Shown one piece after another: positions 19,136 through 31,646 of a stretch of 64,000 bases of DNA. The DNA lies in contig NZ_CCYM01000002.1 of the NCBI RefSeq assembly GCF_000826085.1, positions 744,001 to 808,000 of the forward strand, given 5' to 3'. Position 1 is the stretch's first letter, and every line of letters starts with the position of its first letter. The notes below the pieces were generated by a model. That model was not told where the DNA came from, ran no database searches, and saw only the letters and a program-made list of their open reading frames with translations. Origin of the DNA: Nigerium massiliense (GTDB taxonomy: Bacteria > Actinomycetota > Actinomycetes > Propionibacteriales > Propionibacteriaceae). Both the position numbers and the translations under genes were made by a program.

Positions 19136-19368
19136 GAGATTCCTCGCAGTGAGAAGGTTTCCGGCACAGGGTCATAGCCGCCGGCCGACCAGGGGTGACA
19201 GCGGCGCAGACGGTTGATCGTCAACACCAGACCCCGCCAGGCCCCGTGGCGCTCGAACGACTCGAGGGCGTACGCGGAGCAGGTGGGGTAGTACTTGCAG
19301 ACGTTTCCGTACAGGGGGCTGATCAGCCGCCGGTACAGCTTCATGAATCCGATGAACAGGTACTTCAT
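19132..19368 (-). CDS. yidD: Membrane protein insertion efficiency factor YidD
   Basis: A 78-residue YidD protein with its conserved signature: [10 protein letters not shown], then [19 protein letters not shown] and the end [14 protein letters not shown]. It is an amphipathic peripheral membrane protein that helps YidC-dependent insertion. It overlaps rnpA and yidC by 4 bp each, so the whole block is translationally coupled. Confidence 0.95.
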   Translation of the reverse strand: MKYLFIGFMKLYRRLISPLYGNVCKYYPTCSAYALESFERHGAWRGLVLTINRLRRCHPWSAGGYDPVPETFSLRGIS

Positions 19369-19712
19369 GCCGCCTCAAGACGGTGGAGCGACTGATCCCA
19401 GGCCGACCAGAAGTCAGCGCGCAACGTGGTCGCGGGCTGGGCGGAGGCTGCGGGCAGGGCGCGAACCACGACGTCCAACGGGGTCGTCGTGGTCGCGAGG
19501 GCCTCGGCCGTGAGATGACGCAGTTGACGCTTGACCCGGTTGCGGGTCACGGCGTTGCCGACCGCCTTGGACACAACAAAGCCCGCTCTGGCGGGCGGGC
19601 GAGGTGTGCGGAGGGCGTGCAGCACCAGGGTCTGCCGGCTCACCCGGACGCCGCGCCGAACCGTGGCGCGGAAGTCGTCCGAGCTGCGCAAACGCGCGTC
19701 GGCGGGCAACAC
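19365..19712 (-). CDS. rnpA: Ribonuclease P protein component
   Basis: RnpA (115 residues) is the protein subunit of RNase P, which removes 5' leaders from tRNA precursors. It begins [20 protein letters not shown] and carries the RNR motif as [18 protein letters not shown] (about residues 51-68). The start codon is TTG at 19712. It lies 15 bp after rpmH, the near-universal arrangement. Confidence 0.95.
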   Translation of the reverse strand: MLPADARLRSSDDFRATVRRGVRVSRQTLVLHALRTPRPPARAGFVVSKAVGNAVTRNRVKRQLRHLTAEALATTTTPLDVVVRALPAASAQPATTLRADFWSAWDQSLHRLEAA

Positions 19713-19727
19713 TGGACGCCGGCTCGG

Positions 19728-19865
19728 TCAGCCGGCGAGGTGGGCGCGGCCCTTGCGACGACGGGCGGCCAGGATGGCGCGGCCGGCACGCGTCCGCATG
19801 CGCCGACGGAAGCCGTGGGTGCGGCTACGCCGCCGGTTGCTGGGCTGGAAGGTGCGCTTGCTCAC
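19728..19865 (-). CDS. rpmH: 50S ribosomal protein L34
   Basis: L34 (45 residues) is complete: [19 protein letters not shown] to the end [13 protein letters not shown] 19865 has a GGGGAG ribosome site; a longer frame back to 19913 is not supported. It is the first gene of the rpmH-rnpA-yidD-yidC-jag-rsmG operon, divergent from dnaA. Confidence 0.96.
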   Translation of the reverse strand: MSKRTFQPSNRRRSRTHGFRRRMRTRAGRAILAARRRKGRAHLAG

Positions 19866-19927
19866 GGGAGCTCCCCACAAAATTGGAAAAAACGTTCGGA
19901 CGACTGCGTCCACGCGGACACAGGGAT

Positions 19928-19943
19928 GTCACTGGACAGTGAC
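19928..19943. promoter_or_regulatory. Perfect 16-bp palindrome upstream of rpmH
   Basis: GTCACTGGACAGTGAC has two perfect 7-bp arms around GA. It lies 63 bp upstream of the rpmH start and 250 bp from dnaA. It could be an operator or, on the minus strand, a small hairpin in the rpmH leader. The factor is unknown. Confidence 0.5.
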
Positions 19944-20095
19944 CAGATAACGATACGTGTTCTGGGAGGCCGGAGCAAACCGGACAGCCACGCTCGCCCG
20001 CGTCGAGGCGACACGCCGCCCAGCGCGATAATCCCCTGACAGGCAGGTTTGCGACGTGCAGATCGGGTAGGTACCGTTGCCAACCTGCCGCGAAG

Positions 20096-20172
20096 TTCTC
20101 CACAGGGCACCCTGCGGGAAGACATGGACTTATGCTGGTGTCTCCACATGCTGTGGATAACTCTGTGGATAG
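20096..20172. promoter_or_regulatory. DnaA boxes in the dnaA leader
   Basis: Three boxes lie just upstream of dnaA: TTCTCCACA (20096-20104, one mismatch), the perfect TGTGGATAA (20152-20160) and TGTGGATAG (20164-20172, one mismatch). A -10-like TATGCT (20131-20136) lies between them, so DnaA bound here could repress its own gene. Confidence 0.8.
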
Positions 20173-20193
20173 CCGTCTGACAAGGGGAATCAT

Positions 20194-21603
20194 ATGCCGA
20201 ATGAGGTTGATTCCACGCTTGCGGCCTCCTGGGACAAGGTGATGCGCTCCGCCGAACCGTCCGCTCGCGCGTGGCTGAGCGCCGTTCAGGTCGAAGCGCT
20301 GCTCGATTCCACGCTCGTCGCCGCCGTGGCGCACGAGTTCACCCGGGAGCGCATCGAGACCCGGCTGCGCAGCTGGATCGAGGAGCAGCTCTCCGACATC
20401 TACAAGAAGCCGATCCGTCTGGCCGTCACGATCAACCCGGACCTCGACCTCGACATCGACGAGGACGCCGTCGAGGGCAACCAGGCCGACGCGTCGGAGA
20501 CGCTGCCGATGGCCGTCCCGTCCTACGGGCTCGGGTCGGTGCCGCGTCCGTCTTCGACGCAGAGCGGCGGCGACCGCCTCAACCCCAAGTACACGTTCGA
20601 CAACTTCGTCATCGGCTCGTCGAACCGGTTCGCGCACGCCGCGGCGGTGGCCGTGGCCGAGTCGCCCGGCAAGGCGTACAACCCGCTGATGATCTACGGC
20701 GAGTCCGGCCTCGGCAAGACACACCTGCTGCACGCACTGGGCCACTACGTCCGCCAGTACTACGACGGCGTTCGGGTGAAGTACGTCTCCACCGAGGAGC
20801 TGACGAACGACTTCATCAACGCCATCTCCGACAACCGCACCGCCGAGTTCCGCCGCAACTACCGCGACATCGACGTCCTGCTGATCGATGACATCCAGTT
20901 CTTGGAGAGCAAGATCCAGACGCAGGAAGAGTTCTTCCACACGTTCAACACCTTGCACAACGCGCAGAAGCAGATCGTCCTGACGTGCGATCGGCCGCCC
21001 AAGGCCCTCGAGGCGCTCGAGCCGCGGCTGCGCAGCCGGTTCGAGTGGGGCCTCATCACGGACATCCAGCCGCCGGACCTCGAGACGCGCATCGCGATCC
21101 TGCGCAAGAAGGCCATCGCCGAGCACCTCACGGTCGCCCCGGAGGTCCTGGAGTTCATCGGCAGCAAGATCCAGACGAACATCCGCGAGCTCGAGGGCGC
21201 ACTGATCCGGGTGACCGCGTTCGCGAGCCTGAACGGGCAGCCGGTCGACCTGGCGCTCACCGAGACGGTGCTGAAGGACCTCATCCCCGACGGGGGAGAC
21301 GCGCCGATCAACCCGCAGGCGATCATGAGCCAGACCGCCAACTACTTCGGCGTCTCCCTGGAGGACCTGTGCGGTACCAGCCGCACCCACGTCCTTGTCA
21401 CTGCTCGCCAGATCGCCATGTACCTGTGCCGCGAACTCACCGATCTCAGCCTGCCGAAGATCGGCCAACTCTTCGGCGGCCGCGACCACACGACCGTGAT
21501 GCACGCCGACCGCAAGATCCGCCAGCTGCTCTCGGAGCGCCGCTCGGTCTACAACCAGGTCACCGAGCTCACCAACCGCATCAAGAACTCCCCGACCCGC
21601 TGA
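20194..21603 (+). CDS. dnaA: Chromosomal replication initiator DnaA
   Basis: DnaA (469 residues) binds the origin boxes and opens DNA in its ATP form. Domain I covers about 1-80. The linker is short for an actinobacterium (about 80-125). The AAA+ domain has Walker [10 protein letters not shown] (from residue 169), Walker [11 protein letters not shown] (about 228) and sensor segments. The box-reading domain IV carries [20 protein letters not shown] with its HTTVMHA tail (about 411-437). ATG 20194 has AGGGGA upstream. A strong hairpin follows the stop. Confidence 0.98.
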   Translation: MPNEVDSTLAASWDKVMRSAEPSARAWLSAVQVEALLDSTLVAAVAHEFTRERIETRLRSWIEEQLSDIYKKPIRLAVTINPDLDLDIDEDAVEGNQADASETLPMAVPSYGLGSVPRPSSTQSGGDRLNPKYTFDNFVIGSSNRFAHAAAVAVAESPGKAYNPLMIYGESGLGKTHLLHALGHYVRQYYDGVRVKYVSTEELTNDFINAISDNRTAEFRRNYRDIDVLLIDDIQFLESKIQTQEEFFHTFNTLHNAQKQIVLTCDRPPKALEALEPRLRSRFEWGLITDIQPPDLETRIAILRKKAIAEHLTVAPEVLEFIGSKIQTNIRELEGALIRVTAFASLNGQPVDLALTETVLKDLIPDGGDAPINPQAIMSQTANYFGVSLEDLCGTSRTHVLVTARQIAMYLCRELTDLSLPKIGQLFGGRDHTTVMHADRKIRQLLSERRSVYNQVTELTNRIKNSPTR

Positions 21604-21615
21604 CGCCTGCCGTCC

Positions 21616-21649
21616 GACGCCCCGCTCACCCTCCGGTGTGCGGGGCGTC
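21616..21649 (+). terminator. Hairpin terminator after dnaA
   Basis: GACGCCCCGC and its exact complement form a 10-bp stem, extended inside by CAC/GTG. It starts 13 bp after the dnaA stop. A T run is missing. Confidence 0.7.
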
Positions 21650-21701
21650 GTGCTGCGCGACCCCGCCAGCGCGCCGTGCGCTTCCGGACGCGCCCCGTCC
21701 A

Positions 21702-21950
21702 TCGTCCACAGCGACCGCCACGTGTGGGGAAAGCCGTGGGACGAGACCTGTGGATAACCGGGAATCCCTGTGGATGATCGGGACGCGACGCTGCGTCGTC
21801 CACAGCTGACACGGGTGTAGTTTGACGTTCTCCACAGAAGCATTCACCCGGCGACGCGCGACGTGACTGGGGTCGATGCACGTTATCCACCGTTTCCACA
21901 GCGGTGACTACTGTGAAGTACTTTCTAATCTCCCTCTCTCTTAAAAGCAG
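21702..21950. promoter_or_regulatory. oriC: Origin of replication (oriC), dnaA-dnaN intergenic region
   Basis: Several DnaA boxes in both orientations lie here: TCGTCCACA (21702-21710, again at 21796-21804), the perfect TGTGGATAA (21749-21757), TGTGGATGA (21769-21777), TTCTCCACA (21828-21836), TTATCCACC (21883-21891) and GTTTCCACA (21892-21900). They are followed by an AT-rich stretch at 21907-21948 that may be the unwinding element. This is the usual place for oriC in Actinobacteria. Confidence 0.85.
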
Positions 21951-21990
21951 GCGGGACTCGACCTTGTGGGTATCTCCGGGACGGGCTCGT

Positions 21991-21996
21991 TATGAT
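21991..21996 (+). promoter_or_regulatory. Candidate -10 box for dnaN
   Basis: TATGAT lies 69 bp upstream of the dnaN start. No convincing -35 is seen at the usual spacing. Confidence 0.4.
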
Positions 21997-22064
21997 CAGC
22001 CACAGAACCGTCGGCCAGACAGGTGTCCGATCGGTGCCGCAACGAACAACTCAGGAGATCCGGC

Positions 22065-23225
22065 GTGAAGATTCGTCTCGAGCGTGACGTCCTGGCGGAT
22101 GCAGTCCAGTGGGCCGCTCGCAGCCTCCCCACCCGCCCCAGCGTGCCGATCCTTGCCGGACTGCGCATCGAGGCGAAGGGCGACCAGTTGATCTTCTCGA
22201 GCTTCGACTACGAGACCGCCGCCAAGATCACGGTGCCCGCGACCGTCTCCGACGAGGGTGTCGGCCTCGTCTCGGGCAAGCTGCTCGCCGACATCGCGCG
22301 CTCGCTGCCCAACAAGCCGGTCGACATCACCTCGGACGAGCAGAAGATGGAGCTCGTCTGCGGCAGTGCCCGCTTCACCCTGCAGTTGCTGCCCGTCAAC
22401 GAGTACCCCGAGCTGCCGGCGATGCCGGAATCGTCCGGCACGATCGTCAGCAACGAGTTCTCCCAGGCCGTTGCTCAGGTCGTCGTGGCGGCCGGACGCG
22501 ACGAGCTGCTGCCGGTCTTCACCGGCGTCCGCATCGAGATCGAGGGCGACACGCTCTCGCTGCTCGCCACCGACCGCTACCGCATGGCGCTCAAAGAGCT
22601 CAGCTGGAGCCCGGCCGCCACGGCGGGGGAGGGCGCCGCGCTGGTGCCGGCGCGCGTGCTGAGCGAGACCGCACGCTCCATGACCTCCGGCGAGCAGATC
22701 ACGCTGAGCCTGTCCTCCGGTGCGTCCGGCGACGGACTGATCGGCTTCGAGGGCGCCGGCTCCTCGGGCAGCCGTCAGATCACGACCCGCTTGCTCGACG
22801 GGGAGTTCCCGAAGGTGCGCCACCTGATGAACGTGCAGCCGACGGTCACCGTGCGCGCCAACACCCACGAGGTCATCGACGCGGTCCGCCGCGTCTCGTT
22901 GGTGGCCGAGCGCAACACCTCGCTGCGCATGAAGATCGACGAGGGCACCATCACGCTCGAGGCCGCCACGGGCGACCAGGCCCAGGCCGTCGAGGCCGTC
23001 CAGGCGGTCGTGGAAGACCACACCGGGGACGGTCTCGCCATGAGCGCGGCCGGCTTCAACCCGCACTACCTGTCCGACGCGCTCAACGCGCTCGACACCC
23101 CGTTCGTCAACTTCTCGTTCACCGCGCCCGGCAAGCCCTGCCTGCTGACGCCGCTGGAGGAGATCGACGGCGAACCGCGCACCGACTACCGGCACGTCAT
23201 CATGCTGATGCGCCTGCCCTCCTGA
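22065..23225 (+). CDS. dnaN: DNA polymerase III beta sliding clamp
   Basis: DnaN (386 residues) is the ring-shaped processivity clamp of the replicase. The start [22 protein letters not shown], the three repeated clamp domains and the end [10 protein letters not shown] match the family. GTG 22065 has AGGAG upstream; an in-frame ATG at 22023 would add 14 untypical residues. recF starts 2 bp after its stop. Confidence 0.97.
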   Translation: MKIRLERDVLADAVQWAARSLPTRPSVPILAGLRIEAKGDQLIFSSFDYETAAKITVPATVSDEGVGLVSGKLLADIARSLPNKPVDITSDEQKMELVCGSARFTLQLLPVNEYPELPAMPESSGTIVSNEFSQAVAQVVVAAGRDELLPVFTGVRIEIEGDTLSLLATDRYRMALKELSWSPAATAGEGAALVPARVLSETARSMTSGEQITLSLSSGASGDGLIGFEGAGSSGSRQITTRLLDGEFPKVRHLMNVQPTVTVRANTHEVIDAVRRVSLVAERNTSLRMKIDEGTITLEAATGDQAQAVEAVQAVVEDHTGDGLAMSAAGFNPHYLSDALNALDTPFVNFSFTAPGKPCLLTPLEEIDGEPRTDYRHVIMLMRLPS

Positions 23226-23227
23226 GC

Positions 23228-24391
23228 TTGTTCGTCACGCACCTGAGCCTGGCCGACTTCCGCTCCTATCCCCACGTCGAGGCGGCGCTCGAGCCGGGCG
23301 TCACGGTCTTCACCGGACGTAACGGCCAGGGCAAGACGAACCTGGTCGAGGCGGTGGAGTACCTGGCCACCCTCGGCTCGCACCGGGTGGCGGCGGACGC
23401 CCCGTTGATTCGGTTCGGGAGCGAGCGCGCGATCGTGCGCGGCCGCGTCCAAGCCGCGGTCGACGACCCGCGCCAGCTCTTGCTCGAGATCGAGATCAAT
23501 CAGGGCAAGGCCAACAAGGCGTCCCTGAACCGGGGGCCGTTGAAGCGGCCGCGTGACCTGCTCGGCGCCCTGCGGGTGGTGCTCTTCTCCCCGGAGGACC
23601 TGGCGCTTGTCAAGGGGGACCCGTCCGATCGGCGCCGCTTCATCGACGACCTGGTCACTCAGCGCTGGCCACGGATGGCCGGCGTCCGGGCCGACTACGA
23701 CCGGGTGCTGCGGCAGCGCTCGATGCTGCTGAAGTCCTTGTCGGGACGACGCGGGCCGGTCGCGTCCGAGGCCGAATCGACGCTGGACGTGTGGGACGAG
23801 AGCCTGGCCGGCCTCGGCGCCGAGGTGATGGCGACCCGGCTCACCACGCTCGCCGACATGACCGATGGCGTCAGCGAGGCCTACGCGGCCATCGCGCCGT
23901 CCAACAACGACGCCCGGCTGAGCTACCGCTCGAGCATCCTCGGCGACGCGGTGGACGTGGTCGCCGCCGCCGAGCTCGGCCCCGCGGAGCTGCGCGAACG
24001 GCTCCGCGTCCGGATGGGGGAGCGTCGCCGCGCCGAGATCCAGCGAGGGGTGAGCCTCGTGGGGCCGCACCGCGATGACCTGGTGCTGACCCTCGGTCCG
24101 CTCCCGGCGAAGGGGTACGCCTCGCACGGCGAGAGTTGGTCGTTCGCGCTGGCGCTGCGCCTGGGCAGCGAGGGCGTCCTGCGCGCGGACGGCGTCGAGC
24201 CGGTCTTGATCTTGGACGACGTGTTCGCTGAGCTGGACGAGGTGCGCCGCGATCGGCTCGCGGCACGCATCGCCGGCGCGGAGCAGGTGCTGATCACGGC
24301 GGCGGTGGCCGGCGATGTCCCCGAGGAACTCCACGGCCGCCGGTTCATCGTGGAGGGGGGAGAGGTGAGGCTCGATGACGCGGACGCCTGA
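23228..24391 (+). CDS. recF: DNA replication/repair protein RecF
   Basis: RecF (387 residues) is an SMC-like ATPase that helps load RecA on gapped DNA. It starts with TTG at 23228 ([13 protein letters not shown]), then Walker [14 protein letters not shown] (about residues 30-42). The ABC signature region is [10 protein letters not shown] and [13 protein letters not shown], and Walker B is [13 protein letters not shown]. It lies 2 bp after dnaN and its end overlaps the next gene by 17 bp. Confidence 0.96.
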   Translation: MFVTHLSLADFRSYPHVEAALEPGVTVFTGRNGQGKTNLVEAVEYLATLGSHRVAADAPLIRFGSERAIVRGRVQAAVDDPRQLLLEIEINQGKANKASLNRGPLKRPRDLLGALRVVLFSPEDLALVKGDPSDRRRFIDDLVTQRWPRMAGVRADYDRVLRQRSMLLKSLSGRRGPVASEAESTLDVWDESLAGLGAEVMATRLTTLADMTDGVSEAYAAIAPSNNDARLSYRSSILGDAVDVVAAAELGPAELRERLRVRMGERRRAEIQRGVSLVGPHRDDLVLTLGPLPAKGYASHGESWSFALALRLGSEGVLRADGVEPVLILDDVFAELDEVRRDRLAARIAGAEQVLITAAVAGDVPEELHGRRFIVEGGEVRLDDADA

Positions 24392-24938
24392 CGAACCCGA
24401 GGAGTTTTCCACAGGATCTCCAGAGTCTGTGGACGCTGTGGAAAAGTCCGACTTCGACCCCACAGGACTCGACCTGGCGCGCAGCATCGCCGAGGCCGTC
24501 AGCCACACCGCACCGTTGCCCAAGCCGCGCGAGCAGCGGCGCAGGGCGGCGCCCCGGCGGGCGTCCACCCGGCGGAGCAAGCAGGACCCGATGGCGCTCG
24601 GCGAGGCGTTGGAAGGGTTCGTCGCCGAGCGGGGCTGGCAGACCGAGGTGAATGTCCACCTGCTGCTGGGGCGCTGGGCTTCGCTCGTCGGGGCGTCCAA
24701 CGCAGAGCACTCCCGCCCGGAGAGCTTCACCGCGGGCGTCGTGACGATCCGCACGGACTCGAGCGCGTGGGCCTCCCAGCTGCGGCTCATGACGCCGCAG
24801 CTGCTGGCCAAGCTCAACGCCTCGCTCGGCGACGGCACGATCAACAAGATCGTCATCAAGGGCCCGGACGCGCCGAGCTGGAAGCACGGGCGCCGCAGCG
24901 TCAGCGACGGGCGGGGCCCGCGCGACACCTACGGCTGA
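24375..24938 (+). CDS. DUF721 (DciA-like) protein
   Basis: A 187-residue DUF721 protein. Members of this family (DciA) act as loaders or partners of the replicative helicase DnaB in bacteria without DnaC. The KH-like core lies at about residues 75-160 ([21 protein letters not shown], then [21 protein letters not shown]). The first 75 residues are charged and disordered. It overlaps recF by 17 bp and precedes gyrB. A DnaA-box-like inverted repeat lies in its first 25 codons. Confidence 0.9.
   Translation: MTRTPDEPEEFSTGSPESVDAVEKSDFDPTGLDLARSIAEAVSHTAPLPKPREQRRRAAPRRASTRRSKQDPMALGEALEGFVAERGWQTEVNVHLLLGRWASLVGASNAEHSRPESFTAGVVTIRTDSSAWASQLRLMTPQLLAKLNASLGDGTINKIVIKGPDAPSWKHGRRSVSDGRGPRDTYG
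24405..24445. repeat. Inverted repeat of DnaA-box-like arms inside dciA
   Basis: TTTTCCACAG (24405-24414) and its exact complement CTGTGGAAAA (24436-24445) flank 21 bp that also contains CTGTGG (24427-24432). The arms resemble DnaA boxes and could also form a hairpin in the mRNA. Confidence 0.6.
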
Positions 24939-24971
24939 TCGGCTCGACCCGCAGCGGCCAGGCGGCGCTGA

Positions 24972-27239
<2,268 letters not shown>

Positions 27240-27306
27240 CCCTCGACGAACCACCTGACCAGTCCTGGACAGCAGCGCGTCCGGGCAGACAAGGACAGAC
27301 GAACTG

Positions 27307-30009
27307 ATGAGTGACACGCCGAACGAGCCCCCCACGCCGGAGACCCCTGAGTCCCCTGATCTCCCCCAGGAGGTCCACGACCAGCTCGACGGCGAGAGCT
27401 TCGAAACGGACCCGACCGAGGGGGCCGCCGTCGCCGTCGTGGCCGACACGTCCGCGCTGGCGCCGCGCGAGGGCAGCGTGACCGAGGTCGACCTCAACGA
27501 GGAGATCCAGAAGAGCTACCTCGACTACGCCATGAGCGTGATCGTCGGCCGCGCGCTGCCCGACGTCCGCGACGGCCTCAAGCCCGTGCATCGCCGCGTC
27601 CTGTACGCGATGTACGACGGCGGCTATCGCCCCGACCGCGGCTGGAACAAGTGCTCCCGCGTCGTCGGCGAGGTGATGGGTCTCTATCACCCGCACGGCG
27701 ACACCGCGATCTATGACACGTTGGTGCGCCTGGCGCAGCCGTGGGTGATGCGCGCGCCGCTGGTGCAGGGCCAGGGAAACTTCGGCTCTCCGGGCAACGA
27801 CGGCGCCGCGGCCATGCGGTACACCGAGTGCAAGATGGCGCCGCTGGCCATGGAGATGGTCCGCGACATCAACGAGAACACCGTCGACTTCCAGCCGAAC
27901 TACGACAACCGCGAGATGGAGCCGACCGTGCTGCCGGCGCGGTTCCCGAACCTCCTGGTCAACGGCTCCACCGGCATCGCCGTCGGCATGGCGACGAACA
28001 TCCCCACCCACAACCTGCGCGAGATCAACGACGCCGTGCAGTGGGTGCTGGAGAGCACCGAGCGCACCCCCGAGGAGATCCTCGAGGGCTGCATCGAGCG
28101 CGTGAAGGGCCCCGACTTCCCCCAGGGCGCGCTCATCGTCGGCCGTCAGGGCATCGAGGACGCCTACCGCACCGGCCGCGGCTCGGTCACCATGCGCGCG
28201 GTCGTCAACATCGAGGAGGACGCCCGCGGGCGCCATTCGCTGGTGGTCACCGAGCTGCCCTACATGTGCAACCCGGACAACCTGGCGGCCAAGATCGCCG
28301 ACCTCGTGAACAGCGGACGCATCGCGGGCATCTCCGACATCCGCGACGAGACGTCCGCCCGCGTCGGCCAGCGGCTCGTCATCGTTCTGCGTCACGACGC
28401 GCAGCCCCGCGTCGTCCTCAACCAGCTGTACAAGCACACGCAGCTGCAGGACAACTTCGGCTGCAACATGCTCGCGCTCGTCGACGACGTGCCGCGGACG
28501 CTGCGCCTGGACCAGTTCATCGTCTACTGGATCCGGCACCAGATCCAGGTCATCCGCCGCCGGACGCAGTACCGGCTGGACGAGGCCGAGAAGCAGGCGC
28601 ACGTGTTCCGCGGCCTGGTCAAGGCGCTCGACATGCTCGATGAGGTCATCGCGCTGATCCGGCGCAGCCCCGACCAGGAGGCGGCCAACACCGGACTGCA
28701 GGAGCTGCTCGACATCGACACCGACCAGGCGCGGGCGATCCTCGACATGCAGCTGCGTCGACTCGCCGCCTTGGAGCGGCAGAAGATCATCGACCGCCTG
28801 GCCGAGCTCGAGCGGACGATCGAGGACCTGCACGACATTCTCGCCAAGCCCGAGCGGCAGCGGCAGATCGTGTCGACCGAGCTGCAGGAGATCACCGACA
28901 AGTACGGTGACGAGCGCCGCACCACGATCGTCGCGGCCGACGGGGACCTGTCCGACGAAGACCTCATCCCCGACGACGAGATGGTCGTCACCATCACCCG
29001 CGGCGGCTACGCCAAGCGCACCCGCGCCGACCTCTACAGGGTGCAGAAGCGCGGCGGCAAGGGGGTTCGCGGCGCCAGCCTGCGCGCCGACGACGAGGTC
29101 GAGTTCCTGTTCGCCACCACCTCGCACCGCTGGTTGCTGTTCTTCACGAACCTCGGGCGGGTCTACCGCGCGAAGGTGTGGCAGCTGCCCGAGGGCAACC
29201 GGGACGCCAAGGGCGGCCACGTCGCCGGCCTCCTGTCGTTCCTGCCCGACGAGCGGATCGCGCAGGTGCTGGCGATCTCCGACTACGACGAGGCCGAGTA
29301 CCTGCTGCTCGCGACCAAGCGCGGCCTGGTGAAGAAGACCGAGCTACGCGCCTACGACTCGCCGCGTCAGGCGGGCCTCATCGCCATCAACTTCCGCGAC
29401 GAGGGCGACGAACTCATCGGCGCCGACATCGTCGGTTCCGGCGACGACGTCCTGCTGATCTCGCGGAAGGGCCAGGCGATCCGGTTCCCGGCCGACGACG
29501 AGCAGCTGCGCCCCATGGGACGGGCGACGTCCGGCGTCACCGGCATGAAGTTCCGGGACGGCGACGAGCTGCTCAGCATGGCGATCATCCGCTCCGACAC
29601 CCCCGAGGACGACCGCTTCGTCTTCACCGTTACCGAAGAGGGCTACGCCAAGCGCAGCCCCGTCTCGGAGTACCGGCGGCAGGGACGCGGCGGGCTCGGC
29701 ATCAAGGCCATGAAGCTCAACGAGGACCGCGGCTCCCTCGTGGGCGGCCTCGTCGTGCAGGAGGGCGACGAGATCATCGCCATCAAGCACAGTGGTCAGA
29801 TCATCCGGTCGTCCGTCGACGAAGTGCCCACCAAGGGCCGGGACACCATGGGCGTCCGTTTCGTCGGGCTTTCCGGGGACGATACCGTGGCGGTGATTGC
29901 GCTGTACCCCGAGGCGACTCAAGATGAGGAGCCGGGACCGGCCGAGGCGGCAGACGGGGACGGTGACGTGACGGATTCCGCCCCGGAAGAGGAGGACAGC
30001 GGTGAGTAA
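27307..30009 (+). CDS. gyrA: DNA gyrase subunit A
   Basis: GyrA (900 residues) cuts and rejoins DNA in gyrase. An N-terminal acidic extension of about 65 residues precedes [20 protein letters not shown]. The active-site Tyr is in AAMRYTE. The quinolone-resistance region reads [14 protein letters not shown], with Thr at the position of E. coli Ser83. The C-terminal beta-pinwheel contains the GyrA-box-like RQGRGGLG. An acidic tail ends the protein. It overlaps the next gene by 8 bp. Confidence 0.98.
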   Translation: MSDTPNEPPTPETPESPDLPQEVHDQLDGESFETDPTEGAAVAVVADTSALAPREGSVTEVDLNEEIQKSYLDYAMSVIVGRALPDVRDGLKPVHRRVLYAMYDGGYRPDRGWNKCSRVVGEVMGLYHPHGDTAIYDTLVRLAQPWVMRAPLVQGQGNFGSPGNDGAAAMRYTECKMAPLAMEMVRDINENTVDFQPNYDNREMEPTVLPARFPNLLVNGSTGIAVGMATNIPTHNLREINDAVQWVLESTERTPEEILEGCIERVKGPDFPQGALIVGRQGIEDAYRTGRGSVTMRAVVNIEEDARGRHSLVVTELPYMCNPDNLAAKIADLVNSGRIAGISDIRDETSARVGQRLVIVLRHDAQPRVVLNQLYKHTQLQDNFGCNMLALVDDVPRTLRLDQFIVYWIRHQIQVIRRRTQYRLDEAEKQAHVFRGLVKALDMLDEVIALIRRSPDQEAANTGLQELLDIDTDQARAILDMQLRRLAALERQKIIDRLAELERTIEDLHDILAKPERQRQIVSTELQEITDKYGDERRTTIVAADGDLSDEDLIPDDEMVVTITRGGYAKRTRADLYRVQKRGGKGVRGASLRADDEVEFLFATTSHRWLLFFTNLGRVYRAKVWQLPEGNRDAKGGHVAGLLSFLPDERIAQVLAISDYDEAEYLLLATKRGLVKKTELRAYDSPRQAGLIAINFRDEGDELIGADIVGSGDDVLLISRKGQAIRFPADDEQLRPMGRATSGVTGMKFRDGDELLSMAIIRSDTPEDDRFVFTVTEEGYAKRSPVSEYRRQGRGGLGIKAMKLNEDRGSLVGGLVVQEGDEIIAIKHSGQIIRSSVDEVPTKGRDTMGVRFVGLSGDDTVAVIALYPEATQDEEPGPAEAADGDGDVTDSAPEEEDSGE

Positions 30010-30475
30010 CGTGGCACCTCGAGAGGTCACCCTGACCCACGACCACGGCATGACCTTCACCGGGGAGGGGGAGGAGCTGGTCAAGCACCAGCAAGGCTCC
30101 CGCCGGACGCGCCGCGCGCGGCTGCGTGTGTCCCGCGTCGACCCGTGGTCGGTGATGAAGACCTGCTTCATGTTCGCGATCGCCTTCGGCATCATCTCGT
30201 GGATCTGTGTCTACGTCGTGTGGTCGGTGGTCAACGCGTCCGGGATGATGGAGGCGCTGAACCAGGCGCTGACGAACATCCTTTCCAGCCCGAGCGATCA
30301 GACGCCGGTGCGCATCGAGGACTTCATCAACACGAACAAGGTCATGGGTGTCACCGCGCTCATCGCCGTGATCAACGTGGTGATCACCACCGCGCTCGGC
30401 ACGATCTTCGCGTTCCTGTACAACCTGGCGGCGAACATCCTCGGCGGCCTGGAGCTGACGCTGGCCGAGGACTGA
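30002..30475 (+). CDS. DUF3566 membrane protein
   Basis: A 157-residue protein with two membrane helices (about 52-78 and 113-143). The core [20 protein letters not shown] is the DUF3566 signature. This family is the usual neighbour downstream of gyrA in Actinobacteria; its role is not known. GTG 30002 lies inside the gyrA end, so translation is probably coupled. Confidence 0.9.
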   Translation: MSNVAPREVTLTHDHGMTFTGEGEELVKHQQGSRRTRRARLRVSRVDPWSVMKTCFMFAIAFGIISWICVYVVWSVVNASGMMEALNQALTNILSSPSDQTPVRIEDFINTNKVMGVTALIAVINVVITTALGTIFAFLYNLAANILGGLELTLAED

Positions 30476-30501
30476 CTGTCGGCACCGGAGGCGTCCTCGA
30501 T

Positions 30502-30531
30502 TTGAGACCGCGCGGGCGGATCGAGTATCGT
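30502..30531 (+). promoter_or_regulatory. Promoter of the tRNA-Ile gene
   Basis: TTGAGA (30502-30507) and TATCGT (30526-30531) are 18 bp apart and end 26 bp before the tRNA, a good match to a sigma-70-type promoter. Confidence 0.65.
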
Positions 30532-30557
30532 GAACCTTCGGTGCACAGCACTGATGC

Positions 30558-30634
30558 GGGCCTATAGCTCAGACGGTTAGAGCGCCGCCCTGATAAGGCG
30601 GAGGTCACTGGTTCAAGTCCAGTTAGGCCCACCA
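30558..30634 (+). tRNA. tRNA-Ile (GAT anticodon)
   Basis: A complete 77-nt cloverleaf. The acceptor stem GGGCCTA pairs with TAGGCCC, the anticodon stem CCGCC pairs with GGCGG around the loop CTGATAA (anticodon GAT at 30592-30594), and the T-loop is GTTCAAGTC. The CCA end is encoded. No tRNA-Ala follows, although an Ile/Ala pair downstream of gyrA is common. Confidence 0.97.
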
Positions 30635-30667
30635 AAGCATTCACCCTATGACAGGGGGAATGCTTTT
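30635..30667 (+). terminator. Terminator after tRNA-Ile
   Basis: AAGCATT, one mismatch region, then CCCT pair with AGGG and AATGCTT to form a long stem ending in TTTT. Confidence 0.85.
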
Positions 30668-30719
30668 CTGCTGTCCGGAGAGCGGGAAGATAGCGTGACG
30701 CTCACGAGACACTTGTCGC

Positions 30720-31307
30720 ATGGACGCGCGCATTCAGCAGAAGCTAACGAGTGCACAGCAAATGCTTGACATCGCGCGCACCGGGCAGGGCGACTACATC
30801 GCGGGTGGAGAGCGCCGAATCAGTGGTCTCTATCAAGCCGTGACTTCAGCCCGGTCTGTCACCTTCGTCCTGCAGACCATGAGGAATGACGTCGAGGGGT
30901 TTGACCAGTGGTATGACGCCATTCGGGCTGAGCTAGGCGCCGACCCCACATGCAAGTGGTTCGTCGAGGTCCGGAACCGCATCGAAAAGGAGGGATCCCC
31001 GGGCCAAACCTCGTCGAGTGTGTGCATCAATCACTTGGACACGTCTCGGTTGCAGCCACCCCCAGGAGCGGTCTCGATGTTCATAGGTGACTCGCTCGGC
31101 CGAAGCGGCTGGGTCATCCGCCTCCCGGATGGAACTGAGCAGACCGTCTATTTCACGTTGCCCAGCCACGTGGTTAGCACCCACTACCTGATCGCCGATG
31201 CCCCGTACAAGCGAGACGTCGGTGAGTTGTTGGACTACTACTTGGAGCGGCTGCAGTCTGTCGTGGATCGGGCCCGTGACTTCCTTGCCGACAAGGTTTG
31301 GGCCTAG
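30720..31307 (+). CDS. Hypothetical protein next to tRNA-Ile
   Basis: A 195-residue soluble protein that I do not recognise. It is helical at both ends (RIQQKLTSAQQMLDIAR; LDYYLERLQSVVDRARDFL) with a mixed middle rich in beta-forming segments (VSMFIGDSLGRSGWVIRL). There is no signal peptide or membrane helix. Its third codon positions look less GC-rich than those of neighbours, and it sits directly downstream of a tRNA terminator, a common integration site, so recent acquisition is possible. There is no clear ribosome site before ATG 30720. Confidence 0.65.
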   Translation: MDARIQQKLTSAQQMLDIARTGQGDYIAGGERRISGLYQAVTSARSVTFVLQTMRNDVEGFDQWYDAIRAELGADPTCKWFVEVRNRIEKEGSPGQTSSSVCINHLDTSRLQPPPGAVSMFIGDSLGRSGWVIRLPDGTEQTVYFTLPSHVVSTHYLIADAPYKRDVGELLDYYLERLQSVVDRARDFLADKVWA

Positions 31308-31646
31308 CCTCTCAGCCTTGGCCCGTCGTCGTCCCGCTGAGTCAGCGTGCCGGTACCGAGATCCGGGGGTAGTGCTGCTGGCGCCCAGCATGCGCGCTAG
31401 CGTGCTGGTGTCCAGATGGGCACCACGGCCGCGAGCGGCTCGCCCGTCACCCCCCAAAGGTCCGCACATGGTGGCCCTTCCGGTCAGTCATGCGCTTCGC
31501 ACTCGTCCCGGCGAGCTTCTGCTCCACAGTTGGAAACCAATACCTGGAGACGGTGAATCAGGTAATGACATCGACGTGTTCCTGCCGGGGAGGGGCGAGT
31601 CGATCAGGGCGCCGGTCGGAACTTCTTGCCGCGGGACGCAGCGGGC
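31308..31646. other. Gene-free stretch
   Basis: 339 bp between two convergent genes. I see no supported gene, no repeat of the tRNA 3' end and no clear hairpin. Confidence 0.5.

Noticed and set aside
30635..31646. Duplicate of the tRNA-Ile 3' end as an att site
   Set aside because: No copy of the tRNA end was found within about 1 kb downstream.
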